Assembly (NCBI GenBank): GCA_023014365.1
Contig: JAEBUN010000003.1
Coordinates: forward strand, 2,852,001 to 2,916,000
Reading direction: 5' to 3'
Length of the DNA stretch: 64,000 nucleotides
DNA from: Lepiota brunneoincarnata
Taxonomy: Eukaryota; Basidiomycota; Agaricomycetes; Agaricales; Agaricaceae
A model generated the notes under the pieces. The model was given only the letters and a program-made list of their open reading frames with translations. It had not been told where the DNA came from and made no database searches. A program made the position numbers and the translations under genes. Positions 25,337 through 39,040 of the stretch are shown here, piece after piece (positions within the stretch are counted from its first letter, which is position 1; the number at the start of each line of letters is the position of its first letter).

Positions 25337-27401
25337 TTGGCACATATCCAACTTCCACAGCTCTCTCTGATCAAGGCTGTTGAAGGTTTTTGCCCCTTTG
25401 ATACACTTGCTGTCTCGGTGTCTCGGTTTAGCTGGGGGTTCCGGTAACTTTGGGCCGACGGGGCTAATTGGGGGCCCAAGGTTATTTAGCCAACAAGCGC
25501 GAGCGCGCGCGCACGCGTGTACACACGGCATTATTGGCACAAGTAAAGATTAAAATAGCATTTTTTTCTCTGATCAAGCCGGGTTGCTGAGATAATGCTG
25601 TTGGATATTTTCGTGTGCTTTACTTCTCGTGTGTGGTGTGGGGGGTTTGGGCGTTAACGCGCCCTCCGCGAGTAACGGCTCGCCGTTTGTGATAGAACCC
25701 AGGCAAGCACAAGAGCCGTATCACACTGTTAAGGCGGTATTATATTTCTTTTAATAAAACTGTATTCATGCTCTCTCTGTATTAGATCGAATCGGAACTG
25801 GTTGATGGTGTTCCTTTGGTGACCTCTTATGGTGGTGGTGGGGTGCTTTGAGCTGGAGCTGATTATTGTTTGGCGACTAAAGTTATTTTAATCGCGGATA
25901 TGGGAGATTTCATTGCTAAGTTTGCTATCAGGATTCTGCCGCCGCCGCCGCCGCTGCTGCTGCCTTCTACTCCGTGCCTCAGTGTCGCCCCCCCCCCCCC
26001 TGTTACCGCTCTTCAGGGCCGTCGAGGGTGTGGGTGCTGAGTGAGTTCATTTGTAATTCAGGCGGACATCTCTCCACTGCTGACATCAGCGAGCGTGCGG
26101 GTGTCTCTCAGTGAACACTCGGAGTTGGGTGATGATGGCAATTGGGTTTCCACGGATCGTACTGTAGTCACGCCCAAAGGCGCTGCTGCCCCGAAAAGTC
26201 TATATTACCCTATAATACAGTGGATACACTTGATTCCCAATCAACTATATTGACAATAGGTGTTCGCTACCCAGAATCACCACGATGCATATGACCCGAC
26301 CCCATGACTTCACAACGCGTTGATTATCTCGCGACGGGTCATCGCCAGAGATACTCGTCATAGGGACTTCCCCCCCTACCCTCCCGACCCTATGTCTACT
26401 TCTGGCAAGAGATACCCGTCTTGGACTGTTATCCGAGTTGATAGCTACCCCTCTCCCCTCAACGCTTCCTAGTTTCCAATTGGTTTAATTGTAGGAAGGG
26501 AGTAAGCATATGAGTGCCTTCTTTGTGACCCTTGTGGCCGTGAGGCTAAGGGGTTCGATGGTGTGGACGTGGTGAGCACACTTCGGGCTAGGATGGGGGG
26601 GGTGTATGCGAAGGATGTCGGCGGCATATGGCGAGGCTTCAGTGATCATCAATAATTAACCAGTGCCAGGGTCTTCTGTGTTTTGGCTGAGGGCTTCGCG
26701 CGCGCGCTCGCGATGAATGAATCATGCAGGGGTGGTGGGGGGGAATAGGGGATAGTGAGGGCTGGCCTGAAGGCAGTTCGTCGTGGTATGCTATGCTATC
26801 GCCGACTTGTGAAGTTTCAGTGATGGATTTTTAGGGGAAACGCTGTGTTAGGTATGTTGGAATTTGAGGGGTTTGGCGGCAATCTCAGTGTTGTACGCGT
26901 GCGTGTGTGTGTGTGTGTATAAGTGTGACAAGAGTCATGACAACCTTGCACTGTAAAAAAGACGTTGAGGTGATTCGCGCTCGTTTCCCCCTGTGCATCT
27001 CCCACAGCGACGGAAGAACTACCAGATGGATATCCCCTCGGAGAAGATAATGCGTTTGATTCGGAGGATCTAAGAGTGGTCTAATGCACATCGCAACATA
27101 TGTGTCTCGTTGTCATCTATGGGATGATTGTAAGAGGGAGAGGAGGGGGCTTCTTAGGGTCATTGGGATCACGGCGATAACGCACTGAACACAGAGAGAG
27201 CGAGAGATCAAGAAGTGTTGTTGTTGTCGTTGTTGGGGAACGTCGTGCTCCGGGCACACCGCGGTTCTTCGCAATGCGCTTCATGCGCGTGAGTCATGAT
27301 CACAGGTTGAACCTCGCTGTAAAGCCAACAAAGTTTCTGTTCTCGAAGTCGAAGGTGTGATCGGTCCGCACTGCCCAACACTGCCGGTGCACACACAAGC
27401 G

Positions 27402-27430
27402 TCTCTCTCTCTCTCACACACACACACACA
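27402..27430. repeat. Compound (TC)n(CA)n microsatellite
   Basis: A CT tract passes directly into a CA tract. Confidence 0.95.
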
Positions 27431-28599
27431 CCCCGCTCCCCCACCCCTTTCCCCCTAATACAGGCGCTAGGCACTAAGTCCTCGGCCGCGGGCATAGCAA
27501 GTTGCAAAACTCGTGAGTCAGCATCCTTCAAGAACCCATCAACTTGTCGTTCTTCGCTCCCAGCCTTATCGATAAATGATTGCAAACGTTTCTATTCTTG
27601 AACGGGTTGAGGGCGTCAAGAGTTCTCCGAGGTCACACTTCCCAGGTACTTGACGACTATCCCCCGGAGGTAATACTCCGTTAAAGCCACCTGTGCTGGG
27701 GACTCATGACCTGATCGATCATAATTTGGGATTATGAACAACTCCGAGTAGACGGCAAATCTGTCGACGGTCAGGGAATGGGCGTAGTTATAAACTATTT
27801 TTTTTTTTCACCGCGAGTGCCCATCTTTTTACTTTTTAACCTTCGTCTTGCTTTCTGGTCGTGCTATAAATCGTGTTTTTTTTTGCATTTATCACCCTGA
27901 TATAGTATTACCATCCAGCATTTCCTACGTCCGTTCAACTGCGTTTCAGAATGGACCGGTGTTCCGAAGAAGAAGAAGAAGAAGAAGAGTTAAACGGCGA
28001 GGTGGGAGAGCAGATTGGGGCACACGCACTTCCAAGGTTCTTGCAAATAGCCATTTTACTAAAGAGATCCGAGAAACTCGCAATAAGACAAACATTTCAA
28101 ATCAAATTATGGCCGACTGTCGTTTCGTCGTACCGTGTATCCGAAAGTAAAAGTAATTGGGAGATCACCCCCCCCCCCCAAGTCAATCAATCCAGGTAAT
28201 AAAAGACAACAATAGGCTTCTTGCATGTGGCTGGAACCCTTCGTCAATAACGAAGAAGCAAGGCGGGTCCCCAACAACTGAGAGCGAGAAAGCTAAAACC
28301 CGAGGCCTTGAGCAAAGCTGATTCAATGGGTTTACCCCACCATGAGAAAGCGCGATAATCGACCGTAGTTCGACCGACGTAAGGAAACTTTGGGTAACCT
28401 CTTACAGAGAAATGACGTATGAAGCATAAGCCTGTGAGTTATGGCAGGTTATGGCAACATGACATGTGCACATATCGACCGCCCAGACTGTAAATAACCT
28501 GGTCGGCTCAATGTAGGTGCTAGGACCATTGGTATCCATGTTCGATCGTTTGGGAAATCAATTCTGTGGCCAAACGATCACAATCTCTCTTCTCACCCT

Positions 28600-28619
28600 C
28601 CCCCCCCCCCCCCCCCCCC
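28600..28619. repeat. Poly-C tract
   Basis: Twenty consecutive C. Length is likely to be variable or mis-sequenced. Confidence 0.9.
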
Positions 28620-29104
28620 AATTTCCATGGACGGTGCATATGATGATAGGAGGTGATCAGCCCCGAGTCGGCGAGGCTTCAAGTGAGGGATCAGAACTAG
28701 CCTGCTCTGTTTTCTCCGTGACATTATGCACTTGAACCACCACCGCCACAACTCCGCCGCCGCTTCGTACTTGAGTGAACGCCAAGACAATAAGAGTATG
28801 GAGAGAGTTGTGACCGGCCCCCTCGGTTAGTCAGATAGAATGTCTGTCGTTGGTTCGGGAAATGGGCAGAGAAAAAAAAAAAAGCCTAGATCCATGACAA
28901 GTCGGCCATTAGTTAGTCAGTGACCACGACATCGGGTTATAATCATCAGTCAGCAGCACGGGACATGGGAATTGTTTAGACGCTGGGTCGAGCAAGGGCA
29001 GAGGGTGTGCTGACTCAACCTGTTGTTCCGAAAAAAATATATAACCGAGGTGGCAGGGGTTTGCGGAGGGGAAACTGACAGCGGAGAGCCGGTCACCGCA
29101 GGAG

Positions 29105-29118
29105 GGGGGGGGGGGGGG
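29105..29118. repeat. Poly-G tract
   Basis: A run of 14 G about 490 bp from the poly-C tract, on the opposite strand sense. Confidence 0.9.
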
Positions 29119-30900
29119 TGGGTCAAATTTCAAATTACAGAAACTAATTGAGATGTGAGGGCGTTCAAAATGACGGATACCATTCCCAGAAGGGCCCATC
29201 ATCATGGGTCACGCAGATGCTCTCAGGAATTTTTCCCGCCAGCGGCCTCTTCCAGAAGCCCCAAGAGTTTTTTTTACCCAAAAGATCGTGATCGTCGAGA
29301 TCAATATCACACACATCACACAATCCGATAACATCCGCGTCCTCTCGTTTAGGGGGTTCTAAGCCAGGTCAATCAATCTTGTAGTTAGACAGGGGCTCTA
29401 GTGCCCGCTTTGAGTCTTTTTTTTTTGCGAAATAACACACACAGCACTCTCACACACACAGCTTTTTTTTTATGGGGGGAAGGGAGGTTGGGGGATGGAG
29501 AGATGCCCGCGTTCGCTTCGCACCCATCTATCCAAACTCAGCCTGATCCAGCGTTCCGAAGTCAGAAGCCCCCCAACAAACACACATCGAGTGGGAAAAA
29601 AGCCCATACAAGTAGGGAGGGAAGCACTGCCCAAAATCGTGATGTTTCATTCTTATCGTATTCTCCCATGGTCGGGCGCTAACACGTTCCTACTTTTAGC
29701 TCACTCTAGCCCGTTCGTCCCGCTAGTGTGTGAGGGATCAAGGGATTTAGGAGGGAAGGTCTTGTTTGCGCAGTGAGGGAAACCATCAAGGGCATCAAAA
29801 CCCCCATGGGCTGCTTGCTGCTTGCCCATCGGATGGGTTGACGGTGAGAGTTCGGGAAACGCGGGGCTTCGCCACACACATTGTTGATAAAGATGGCTTA
29901 GTTCACCGTGATGTTGACTGCATACTACCACTTTCCCGCGTAAGCCTGTGACTTTTTTAATGTTCAACAACAAAGCGAAGGGAAGACACTTACTTAGTTC
30001 AGGGACCTGTGTGAACTACTTTTCTTTTCATTCTTCGGCTCATGAATTGTCAAAAACAACAAGCCTGAGGTGTCACACATCATGAAATTTCGCACTGATA
30101 TGGTCTTATAACGACTGCGGTATTATGATATGCGAGGGTGAATGTTTGTTGTGGCCATGCCCACATGAGCTATTTAGTCGGGTTCTGGGTTAACGAGAAT
30201 ATTAAGAACGGGCCGAAGTGTGGTGGGCGGGGCGGGACGGGGCCGGGGTTCTCTCGTTACTTACTTACAGTTACTTACCCAGCGATGGACGCATTTACAT
30301 TCTATCTTTCCCCGTTCCAAGATGCCTAAAGGGGTAAGAAAACCTTCGAGCTAAAGGAAGGGAGAATCCTCGCAGTTATCTGGTATGATGGGGTTGATTG
30401 ACTTATTCTTGAGTGTTGGGGGCGCTAAGACTGACTTGACTCGGAATATGTAGGGTGCAGTGCTAGACAATTCAACACCTGCGAAGTTTGTTTCGAGTTC
30501 GCCCCAAGACAATTAAACGAGCAGTTCAGGGCCCCTAGTCCAGTTCTCCCCCCCCCCCTGAAAGGACCACCGGTTGTCCCGTTCACCAGATAAGCCGAAT
30601 AGAGTCACAGATAGCGAAAGGGACCCTTACAGTCAATGCGATCCCCAGTTGGGTCGAGGTCGGAACCAGAACAATGCCAGCCGGGGCCCCAGACAATCAA
30701 AAGAAGAGGTGTGGGATCACCAACCCTCAAAAAGGGATGAACAAGAATAGCCTGAGTGAGTGTTCTGCTAAGTCTCCCGAGGGAAACGGTGGCACGGGAA
30801 AGGAAGGTATGGCAGCCGCATGTTGTCATGCTCCGTTGTCCTTGTTCCATGACTCGGGCGTTGTGTGTGTGTGTACAGCGGGATGAGGCCATGTCACAGG

Positions 30901-30920
30901 AAAAAAAAAAAAAAAAAAAA
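30901..30920. repeat. Poly-A tract
   Basis: Twenty consecutive A. It could be the tail of a retroposed sequence, but no element body or target-site duplication was recognised. Confidence 0.9.
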
Positions 30921-33304
30921 GAATCGACATGCCGTAGATTTTTTGGCAGGTTGCCAGAAAACCTAATTGGACAGAAACGAGAAGGGGAGCCGTTGTCTCC
31001 AGGATCCGCTTCGGCATGTTGAAGAGGTAATGAATGATGTATGACATGAATATATATCCTACGCTCCTCTCTGAAGTCACCTTGGAGTTCTAGATGGGCT
31101 TCTGGCAGCAGATTTATCTGGCTTAGTTCGTGTGTGGGTAACGATCAAGTAGGCCAGGTGTGTGAGAGCGGACCCGTTTTACAGGACTTCATTGATCGGA
31201 AGCCGAGTCCTCTGTTCTGGCGTGAGACTAAGTTACACTCCGTTGACAATGGAGCGAGCCTTGCGTTGACTTTTATTCTGTTTAGTGACAGGAATTGCTT
31301 AGATTTTTTAATAAAAAACACGTTTCTAAGGTGCCCTTCCCATGACGAAATCAATAGCCCGGACTGAACTTGTATTCTCAAGGATCGACATCGAGGCAGC
31401 CGCAGGAGAGCATGGGCCCAAAAGTTGTTAATGGATATGCTGATAACGGAGTTAGAAGGCGGCTGGGAATATTTGTGAGAGAAAAGCCCCACGCTCGGGT
31501 CACAGACGGGCATGACAGGAGAGATGAAGGCTGTTGCAGGCCCCGCCAGCTTGAGAAATGGCCACTGTGACAAGTTGACATGAGAAGAACAACATTCAAC
31601 AAAAGGACACGCCGGCGCTAAACCGAATATCACGGCAACTCAACCTTAACCGAGCAACGGGTCATGGCCATTTTTAACGCCCTTTGATTGTTGTGGTGGA
31701 ATCTATGCGCGGACGCTCAATGTCGTTCATGTGCAAACCTTGCAGAGCCTCGAGGAAGTTTCAGCCCTGTTCCTAACCCGGCGGGTTGGAACGTCAGTCA
31801 TTCAAACGAGTGGGCTGGCAAAACATCAATCATCTCCTGATTTGAACCCAGGCTGGCTATCGCTCCTTGCTTGGTATTTTTGCTCTGCGCCGCATAATCA
31901 CTTCTTGATGGTTCTCTTCGCTGCGGCCAATTTTGGGTATCTCACGCTGGAGCATCTGCGGCCAGGAGTTGATGATGCAGGTTCCCTTCAGGTAGTAGTA
32001 GAAGATCACAGGAAGTCAGTTAAGCCTTGTTCATCGTCCAGCATGGGAAATAGTACCACTATATTGTGGGCGCATCGGCTTGCCAGACCCGTTGAGCCGG
32101 AATTTTTCCACCAACACGCCATGAAACTCAAATGAGTTCACCCTATACCCCTAAGCCCCCAGGTTTTTCCCAAGCTAGGCTCTTTTACATGAGGCAGAGA
32201 AGTCGCCAACTTGGTTCCAAGCATCCAGCCCTCAGCTCCTCTACTTCCGTCTTCCAGTTCTCCGCTCTAACCTGATCGGAAACCCTTGGACCTTTCTTTG
32301 ACCTTTATGTAAAGCATTCATTTCCGAGTATCTCGCCGAGGCTTGGAGCCCAGTAGGGGGGGGGGGGGGTGACTTGCAAAAAAATCCCACCTTCTGTCAA
32401 ACTCCTGTGCCACATTGCATGTTTCCTCAGGGAGTGACTGTCTCAGGCCCTTCATTTGCGCCTGTGCCAAGTCGATCAGGGGTCCTGATCGTTCTATGTC
32501 GATATACTTGACCAGGTCTAAGGCAAACACGAGAGTAGAGTATAGAACTTTGGGCGATGGCGTGACGCGGGAAAACGACTTACCACCCCTGAAGGCGGCG
32601 CTGTCAACCCAGCTGAAGGGGCATGCATGGATCAATATGGTGTGTGCGTTCTTGATTGCACTGGGGTTGGGTTTGCCTGGTTTGTCCTGTTCTCTTCTGG
32701 TCCCCATACCATGGCTCTGTCTACATCTTGGGTTCGATAGCGCATTGGGAGATGAAGGAGTAACACTGGTTTACGCAGTAATTGGATCCAACTGTTGTTC
32801 TTTTCCCAGCGCCGTGCAATCGACCTTCCTGAACACTCTCATGATCGCAGGAACGGTGGCTGCGCTTGCGAAAACCCCCCACCCCCCCTTGCTCCTCTAA
32901 TCCATTGTTCATTGTTTGGGAGCCGAGGAGAGTACAGGGTTAAGCGCGATCCACACTCGTCAATTAGGCGTCGATTGCCGTGTTGGATACCAGTCATTTC
33001 ATTTAATATCAGGTGATGACAAATCATTCTTCGTACTTTGCCTTGCGGAAAGGGGACTCACACAACGATGGGGCTTATAGCCGCGGAGTTCCCAGCTGTG
33101 TCGAGCAGATCCTGGGGCCCTATGCTGCGGTAACTTGCCTCGTGTAACTAATCAATTCTCCCGCTGAGTCGTTGTGCTCTGCAAGTGGTTGTCTCGGGCA
33201 GCGAGGGAACAGTGTTTGGCTGATGCTTCAGATTCAAACAAGATGATGATTCTGAGAACTTACTTTGTCTCTTTTTTTTTTTTCTTTTTCCCCCTCCGGC
33301 AAAT

Positions 33305-35290
33305 ATGACGACGCTGCTTCCTCCTCCCAAACGCCAGAAGCAATATCATGGCATCCCTGAACCGCCAAAAGAAGAGCCGAGATCTACGCCTAATATCGTA
33401 GTTCAATTTGTATCAGAGGACGATGGGAGAGCATTGGCGCCTGCAGTGAATATACCCGCAAATGTTACAAGGGAAGCATTAGAGCTCCTTGTGAACAAAC
33501 TATCACCCGAGGTGCGTTGTGTAATAATTTAGATCGTTAGCTTCTCAATATGTAGTCCAGAACGAAGACCCAGTTCCATTCTCTTTCCATGTCACGCTAC
33601 CAGACAGTTCTGGCTTGGGCCAAAACGCTCCGACACGGATCGCAGTAGCCAAATCCATCGAAGCGGACGTGCTTAATCACCCTTCTGGTCACTTTACCTC
33701 CGAAGACACCATTGTGGTGCATTGTTCGCCGCAGAGCGTTTTCCGCGTTCGGCCCGCTACAAGGTGTTCATCTACGCTTTCAGGTGCAAGCTACCCCCCC
33801 CTCTGTTCATCATGACAGGCAAAAAACTTAAGAATGATATATAGGTCATGCTTCGCCGATTCTCTGTGCTTCTTTCTCGCCAACTGGAAGACTTCTTGCG
33901 ACTGGTTCGGGAGATACCAATGTACGACTCTGGGATCTCAATACCGAGACGCCATCACACACCCTCTCGGGCCACAAAGGTTGGGTTCTCTGCGTCGAGT
34001 GGGAGCCGATGGAAAGAAAGTTGGCAAGTGGAGGGCATGACGGACACGTTCGACTCTGGGATCCAAAGACAGGAAAACCGATCGGTGAAGCGTTGAGAGG
34101 ACACAGTAAATGGATCATGTCGCTTTCTTGGGAGCCTATTCACATGTACGTTTGGAACGCTACTAATTCCTACGATCTTATTTATTCTCATCGAGCTAGT
34201 AACCCCTCAGCACCGAGACTCGCATCCTCGTCTAAGGATGGTACCGTTCGCGTTTGGTCAACTGCCACCCGCCGCACAGAGTACGCCCTTGGAGGACATA
34301 CCGCTAGTGTGAACGTTATAAAGTGGGGTGGGGCCGGTGGTGGTTCATGTGGTGTGCTGTATACTGCCAGCAGCGATCGCACTGTACGAATATGGGATGC
34401 AGAAAAGGTCCGTCTCCTTACCGTTACCATGTAATATCTCGCAAGAATACTGACAATTCAAAGGGCCGACCATTGCATGTTCTCAAAGATCACGCACATT
34501 GGGTAAACACCCTCGCCCTCAACACTGATTTTGTCCTTCGCACCGGCCCCTTTGACCATACCAACAAAAAGCCCTCATCAGACGAAGAAGGTGAAGCTTC
34601 TTGGTCTTTTCCCCATATCATCCCTCTAACATTCACAACTCACCCCCCTCCGCAGCTCAATCACTCGCTAAATCACGTTACGAGAACATCCTCAAAACCA
34701 CACCAGAGATACTCATCTCAGGTTCAGACGACCACACCCTCTTCCTTTGGTCTCCCTTCCCCTCCTCTTCTTCTTCCTCCTCCACTCCAATCACAACACC
34801 TCCCCCCAATCCAACAAAACCAATCACGAGACTCACAGGCCACCAGCGCCAAGTCTCACACGTCGTCTTCTCTCCAGACGGCCGTTGGGCCGCAAGTGCT
34901 TCATGGGACAACAGCGTCCGACTATGGGAAGGACGTACAGGCAAATTTGTCGCTACGCTCCGTGGTCATGTCGGTGCTGTGTATCGGTTGGCGTGGAGTG
35001 CTGATAGTCGGATGCTAGTCAGCGCGAGTAAGGATAGTACCCTCAAGGTTCGTTCTCTTTTTCGTGCAAAGTCCTGTGAGCTGATAAGTGGGTGGGTAGG
35101 TATGGGATTTGAGGACGTATAAGATCAAGGTTGACCTTCCGGGACATACGGACGAGGTTTACTGTGTGGATTTTGTGGCAGATAAGATTGTGAGTGGTGG
35201 ACGAGACAAGGTTGTAAAAATGTGCGTTCCATCCATTCCTTTGTTCTGCCTTGTTGCTAATCTGCTTAATCGACTAGATGGAAACACTAG
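33305..35290 (+). CDS. RSA4: Ribosome assembly protein 4 (Notchless/Rsa4), NLE + WD40
   Basis: Rsa4 is a nucleolar/nucleoplasmic factor of late 60S maturation; its N-terminal NLE domain binds the MIDAS domain of the AAA+ ATPase Rea1/Midasin. Eight exons close perfectly into 530 residues: 33305-33511, 33561-33783, 33845-34145, 34200-34407, 34464-34590, 34656-35047, 35100-35221 and 35278-35290. The NLE domain spans about residues 25-110 (NEDPVPFSFHVTLPDS), followed by about eight WD repeats with HDGHVRLWD, KDGTVRVW and DDHTLFLW blades and the characteristic end KVVKIWKH. A Ser/Pro/Thr insert sits after DDHTLFLWS. A pyrimidine-rich tract (33271-33298) lies just before the ATG. Length equals the family norm, with no lesions. 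It converges on the RhoGEF gene, leaving 226 bp between stops. Confidence 0.96.
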
Positions 35291-35516
35291 TTTTCTCATG
35301 TCACAGTATTTGAATGATATCTGCCATTGCCGGACTGTACAACAAAATCGATCATAAGGACATAAATGATACACGAAGAATGATTTACCATCGCACACAC
35401 GACCGTTCTACATACAAGGATTGTCCACAACAAAAAATCATGATACGAAAGCGAGAATCAGAAAAAGTCATACAAACCGAGACCAAGCCCGACACAGCAC
35501 CTCTCCTAGCTGTCCG

Positions 35517-38500
35517 TCACTGATGACTGACCCTTCCCAGAATTTCTGCCAGTTTCCCAGCAGCAACCCCTTTACTCAAGTCTTCCTCTCCCGCAACGCC
35601 TAGGCCAGAAACTGCTCTCAAGTTCCGTCCACCAGAGACCAACGAGAACCGCCTCACCCTTCCAGCTCCATCCATATCTCCTGCGCCAATCCCATTCTCA
35701 CCAGCCGTGCTCGTACCACCGCTTCTATTGTTACCACCGCTGCCACTTCCAGATGTACTGGGACCGCCGCCGCCACCACCACCACCACCACCACCACCAC
35801 CACCATTGGAGACGCTCGTAGTTCTTGCTGTGACGCTTGTGGTCTGCAGTGCAACGGCAGGCATCGAAAACCTCTTCAACCTCCTCGCCGTATCCTCCCT
35901 CTTCCTCCTGGGCGATGGACCGGGCGGGTGAGAGAGCCAATCCAGAGACGGTAGCGAGGGCAGTGTTTCGTCATGCTCCTCACCCTCCGACGCTGGTGAT
36001 TCCGATATTTCTTCAATAAGCGAGTCAATCATCACATTTGTGTCGATGCCGCTAGTTCGAGTAGGAGAAGCAGCAACTCCCGGGTGTCGCCGCCGAGACC
36101 TGCTGAAAGTCCTCGAGAATTTGGTAGTAACTTTTAGGTCGGGAGAATGATTTGAGCCTGACTCTACCCCTTTTCCCATTTTCAAGTTCCATTTCCTCTG
36201 CTCTCACTACACCAAACTCTGCATCATTGCCGAGACGTATCGCCTCGCCACTCGTATCTGCATCCAGAGACAAATCCAAGTCAAACATCAAGGCCTGTGG
36301 CTGGGATATCTGTGTCGGCAACGACGGCATGGATACCCACGAAGGCAGCTTGGACAATGATGTGATAGTATCGTTGCTTGGCTGGCTCGTACCCCCGCCT
36401 GGAGTGAGCAATGATGACGAGTTTGGACTGGTTGGCGATTCCAGCTCCCCAGGTGGGTCGATAAGTGGGAATACGGTCTCGTAACAAGCCTCGCATGCAC
36501 GCGCAGGTTTGGATGAGGGTCCTTTCGCATTGGGGTCGGATATGAAAAAGGTCTATGATACGTAATAAGATAATGAGGGACTAGGAGAAGGTCAAAAAGC
36601 ACATACCCGTCCTGAACAGCTCGCACACACACATCTTCCACAGAGCCTGCAGTGATGACGTCGCCTCCTCCAATTGAACGGCCTCCCGCAGCGCATACAT
36701 GCGCCGGTCTTTTCGTCGGGTATCCAAATCGCAGGTACCCAATGTTCCACCTTCCTCCGTTGTTCAACGGGCTTCTTCGCCTTCGCCTTATCTTTATCTT
36801 TGCGATGTTCCTTGTCGTGCTCTGTTGAGCCGAGATCCACAATGTCTTTGGTGGCTTGTGCTGTTCGAAGAGTCGCAATTCGTTCATCCGACGGGGGAAA
36901 CGGTAAAGCTTGCAAGGAGCGGCGAACATGATTGGTTGACGAGGAAGAGGTCAGCGTTGAGTTGGGGTTGGTTACGTTAAGCGAGGCAAGGAGCTGTGCC
37001 TTGGCTTGTCTGACCTCGGACACCCAACTCTCTCTCTCCTCTTCGGAACCTACCGGATTCAGGGATCAGGATAAAGGACAATGGGAGATCTTCGAACACG
37101 AAAAACGCACTAGTATAGAGAACAAAGCTGCCCTCAGGACTGAGCACCTCGAATCTGCGCTCCTCTCCCGGTTCCCGGGTAGGAACGACAATAACCTCGA
37201 TATCAACCAACGAAGACCGCCCCTTGAAGACCCACCTCGCTTCTCCAGTGCTCGCGTGTCTCTTTGGTTGGGGTGCAGGCGGATGGGCCGGCTTTTTCAT
37301 AGGTGGTGGAAAAACACTCGAATCCCCAGAGACCCCCGAAGTGCCTCCGAAGGCGTCATACCTGGTTTCGACTCTGGTTCAGTCCTCGTCTTTGGAGGTG
37401 CTTGCTGACCAGAACCACTGTTAGAGTCACTGGTTGCGCTTGTACTCCAACCTAGGTTCCATGCGCGCTCTGTGTCCTCGTTCGCGAGCCAAATGAGGCA
37501 GTCGGAAAAGAGGAGGAATTCGCGTTCACGTGGAGCAGAACTGCGCTCCAGCTGGAGGAGGGAACCACGCTTAAACAGTATGCGGCCGGGTTCGACAAGT
37601 GGGAAAGGAAGGCCTGTGGTAGACCGTTGGAGGGCGAGGAGAGAGAGGATTTGGGCTTGAGTTTGGAGCGAAGTATTGAGGGTGGATGTGACTATCAAAA
37701 GATTTTTAGAACGTGGTAGTGAGCATCGGTTCTTAGGCTTACTCTTCGTCACAAGCGCATGCACAGAGTTCAGCTGCGCATATGCTGGATCATCTTCCTC
37801 CGTGTGCTTGATGAGATCCTTCAGGAGAAGCAGGTATCGAGGACACCGCTGGACAATGGTTAGAAGCCAGTCCCGTAACTTCAGTTTACCGCATCGTGGA
37901 TCGCTCTCTTGTGTAGCGATGAACGTTGCGAAAGCCTGGTTATAACGTGGATTAGGTCGAAGGGCGGATGGGGGTGTGGCCATATCTGTTAAACTAGAGA
38001 CCATGGTCGGAAAGGAAGTAATGAACGGGTTGTAAAGTGAAAGGTAAGGGAAATGAGAGAGTAAGAGAGAAGATAATAGAGGGGAATCGGAAGTAGGGGA
38101 CTGTCCGAGGAGATCTGTGAGCGCAGAGAGAAATGAACGGTGGAGATTCCAGATGTCGACGAAGTTTGAGAACACAGCAGTGAGAGAGGGACGATCCAAT
38201 AACGGTTGCGACGTTTCGAGCGAGGCAATAATAGGGGTAAGAAAGTGCTAAAAGAAGGTCAGGGTCGACTCATCGAGCCAATGCACAACTTACTGAGTAA
38301 ATCATCTCCAATCCTTCTACATAGGCCCTTTCCGTGGCAAAGAATTCATCAACAACCTGCTTCCGCTTCATTGCTTTTGCATCATCCACAGGTTTCAGGC
38401 TGCTATTACGCCTTTTCCCCCGCCTTTTTGGTGATTCAACCGAGACTGGCCTGCCTTTGAAGGCATTGGGTGTGGGTTTTGAGAGTCGAAGGAGCCCCGG

Positions 38501-38695
38501 ATTGCTGAAGGAACTAGCCATCCCAAACCGAGTGTCTTGGTCTTCGGGTGATGAGTCGAATGATGAAACGCTCGCGATGGAGTTGCGGTGAAGTACAGAG
38601 GGAAAAGTCGGCAGGGATATCCGCCGGAATGGCCGGATGAGTGGGATGGGGTGTAAAGCCGTCCGTGAGGGTGACTCAGACACTGGGAAGCTCAC
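35517..38695 (-). CDS. DH-PH-FYVE guanine nucleotide exchange factor for Rho GTPases
   Basis: Order of domains: Ser-rich N-terminus, DH (starts KQVVDEFFATERAYVEGLE, continues to PRYLLLLKDLIKHT), PH (GRILFKRGSLLQLE to EEERESWVSEVRQA), then FYVE with WIPD, CMRC, RRRHHCRLCGRC, CASC and CEAC, i.e. all zinc ligands and the PI3P-binding basic motif. Such FGD-like proteins activate Cdc42/Rho at endosomal membranes. Clear introns: 38248-38293, 37692-37742, 37050-37110, 36553-36606 and 36077-36131. Between about 37340 and 37400 the frame must change; a 65-nt intron with a weak donor is possible, otherwise an indel. The 5' end is open: frame at 38695 starts with GTG and an upstream exon is likely; the first in-frame ATG reads MASSFSNPG. 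The last exon encodes a 14-Gly run from a trinucleotide repeat. Confidence 0.88.
35773..35805. repeat. (CCA)n repeat inside a coding exon
   Basis: Read on the minus strand it encodes the poly-Gly run of the RhoGEF tail, in frame. Copy number probably varies between strains, but a change by whole units keeps the frame. Confidence 0.9.
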
Positions 38696-38882
38696 GATGG
38701 ACTGCTGTCCCCCTTAGACTGCTCTTCAGAATTATCCTATGCTTCTAGCTGTAAGCGCACAGACCTGAGTCCATAGGCGTGATCATGTTTCAAGAGTCAT
38801 GGAACGCGGCGAGCGATTCTAGATGATAATACCGACCTGCCCGTGTAGCCTAGCTGTTTGAGGTTAGAATTTTGGGTATTTG

Positions 38883-39040
38883 CATGGACCACATTTATCG
38901 TACCTCTTCCTGCTGGGCGCCGAGCGCTTGGGAAAGTCTTGGTGGAGAAATGAGCCCCTGTGTCCGAGTGGTCCGCTTTGGGAATGATGGTCACATGATG
39001 TCATTCATTACCTACTTGCACGTGACATGGAATTTCATCT
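38883..39040. repeat. Dispersed repeat, copy 1 of 2
   Basis: Matches 42355-42510 in the same orientation over almost its whole length, including the run CCGAGCGCTTGGGAAAGTCT. Differences are a few substitutions and short indels (TCC near 38964; TTAT in the other copy). No terminal repeats or coding content seen. Confidence 0.9.

Larger units (their letters stand above)
21617..33304. other. Gene desert rich in simple repeats
   Basis: About 11.7 kb with no supportable gene. A 320-codon open frame directly after the zinc-finger-like gene (21613-22575) is pyrimidine-rich, which removes stop codons, and reads as Ser/His/Phe noise; it is more likely 3' UTR. Otherwise the stretch holds many CA/TG/CT tracts, C, G and A homopolymers and alternating GC runs (25498-25517, 26697-26712). 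A minus-strand frame at 32318-32707 has fairly protein-like composition but no recognised domain. Confidence 0.55.

Noticed and set aside
31838..31856. B-box-like GGTTCAAATC on the minus strand (possible tRNA)
   Set aside because: No A box at tRNA distance and no cloverleaf can be folded around it.
31840..32135. Cytochrome P450-like string (KGTCIINSWPQML) on the minus strand
   Set aside because: One short resemblance to the segment before the P450 heme loop; no ExxR or Cys-heme motif in any frame nearby, and surrounding frames are closed.
32318..32707. 129-codon minus-strand frame with protein-like composition
   Set aside because: Good composition for about 70 codons but no recognisable family, splice partners or neighbours; not enough to call a gene.
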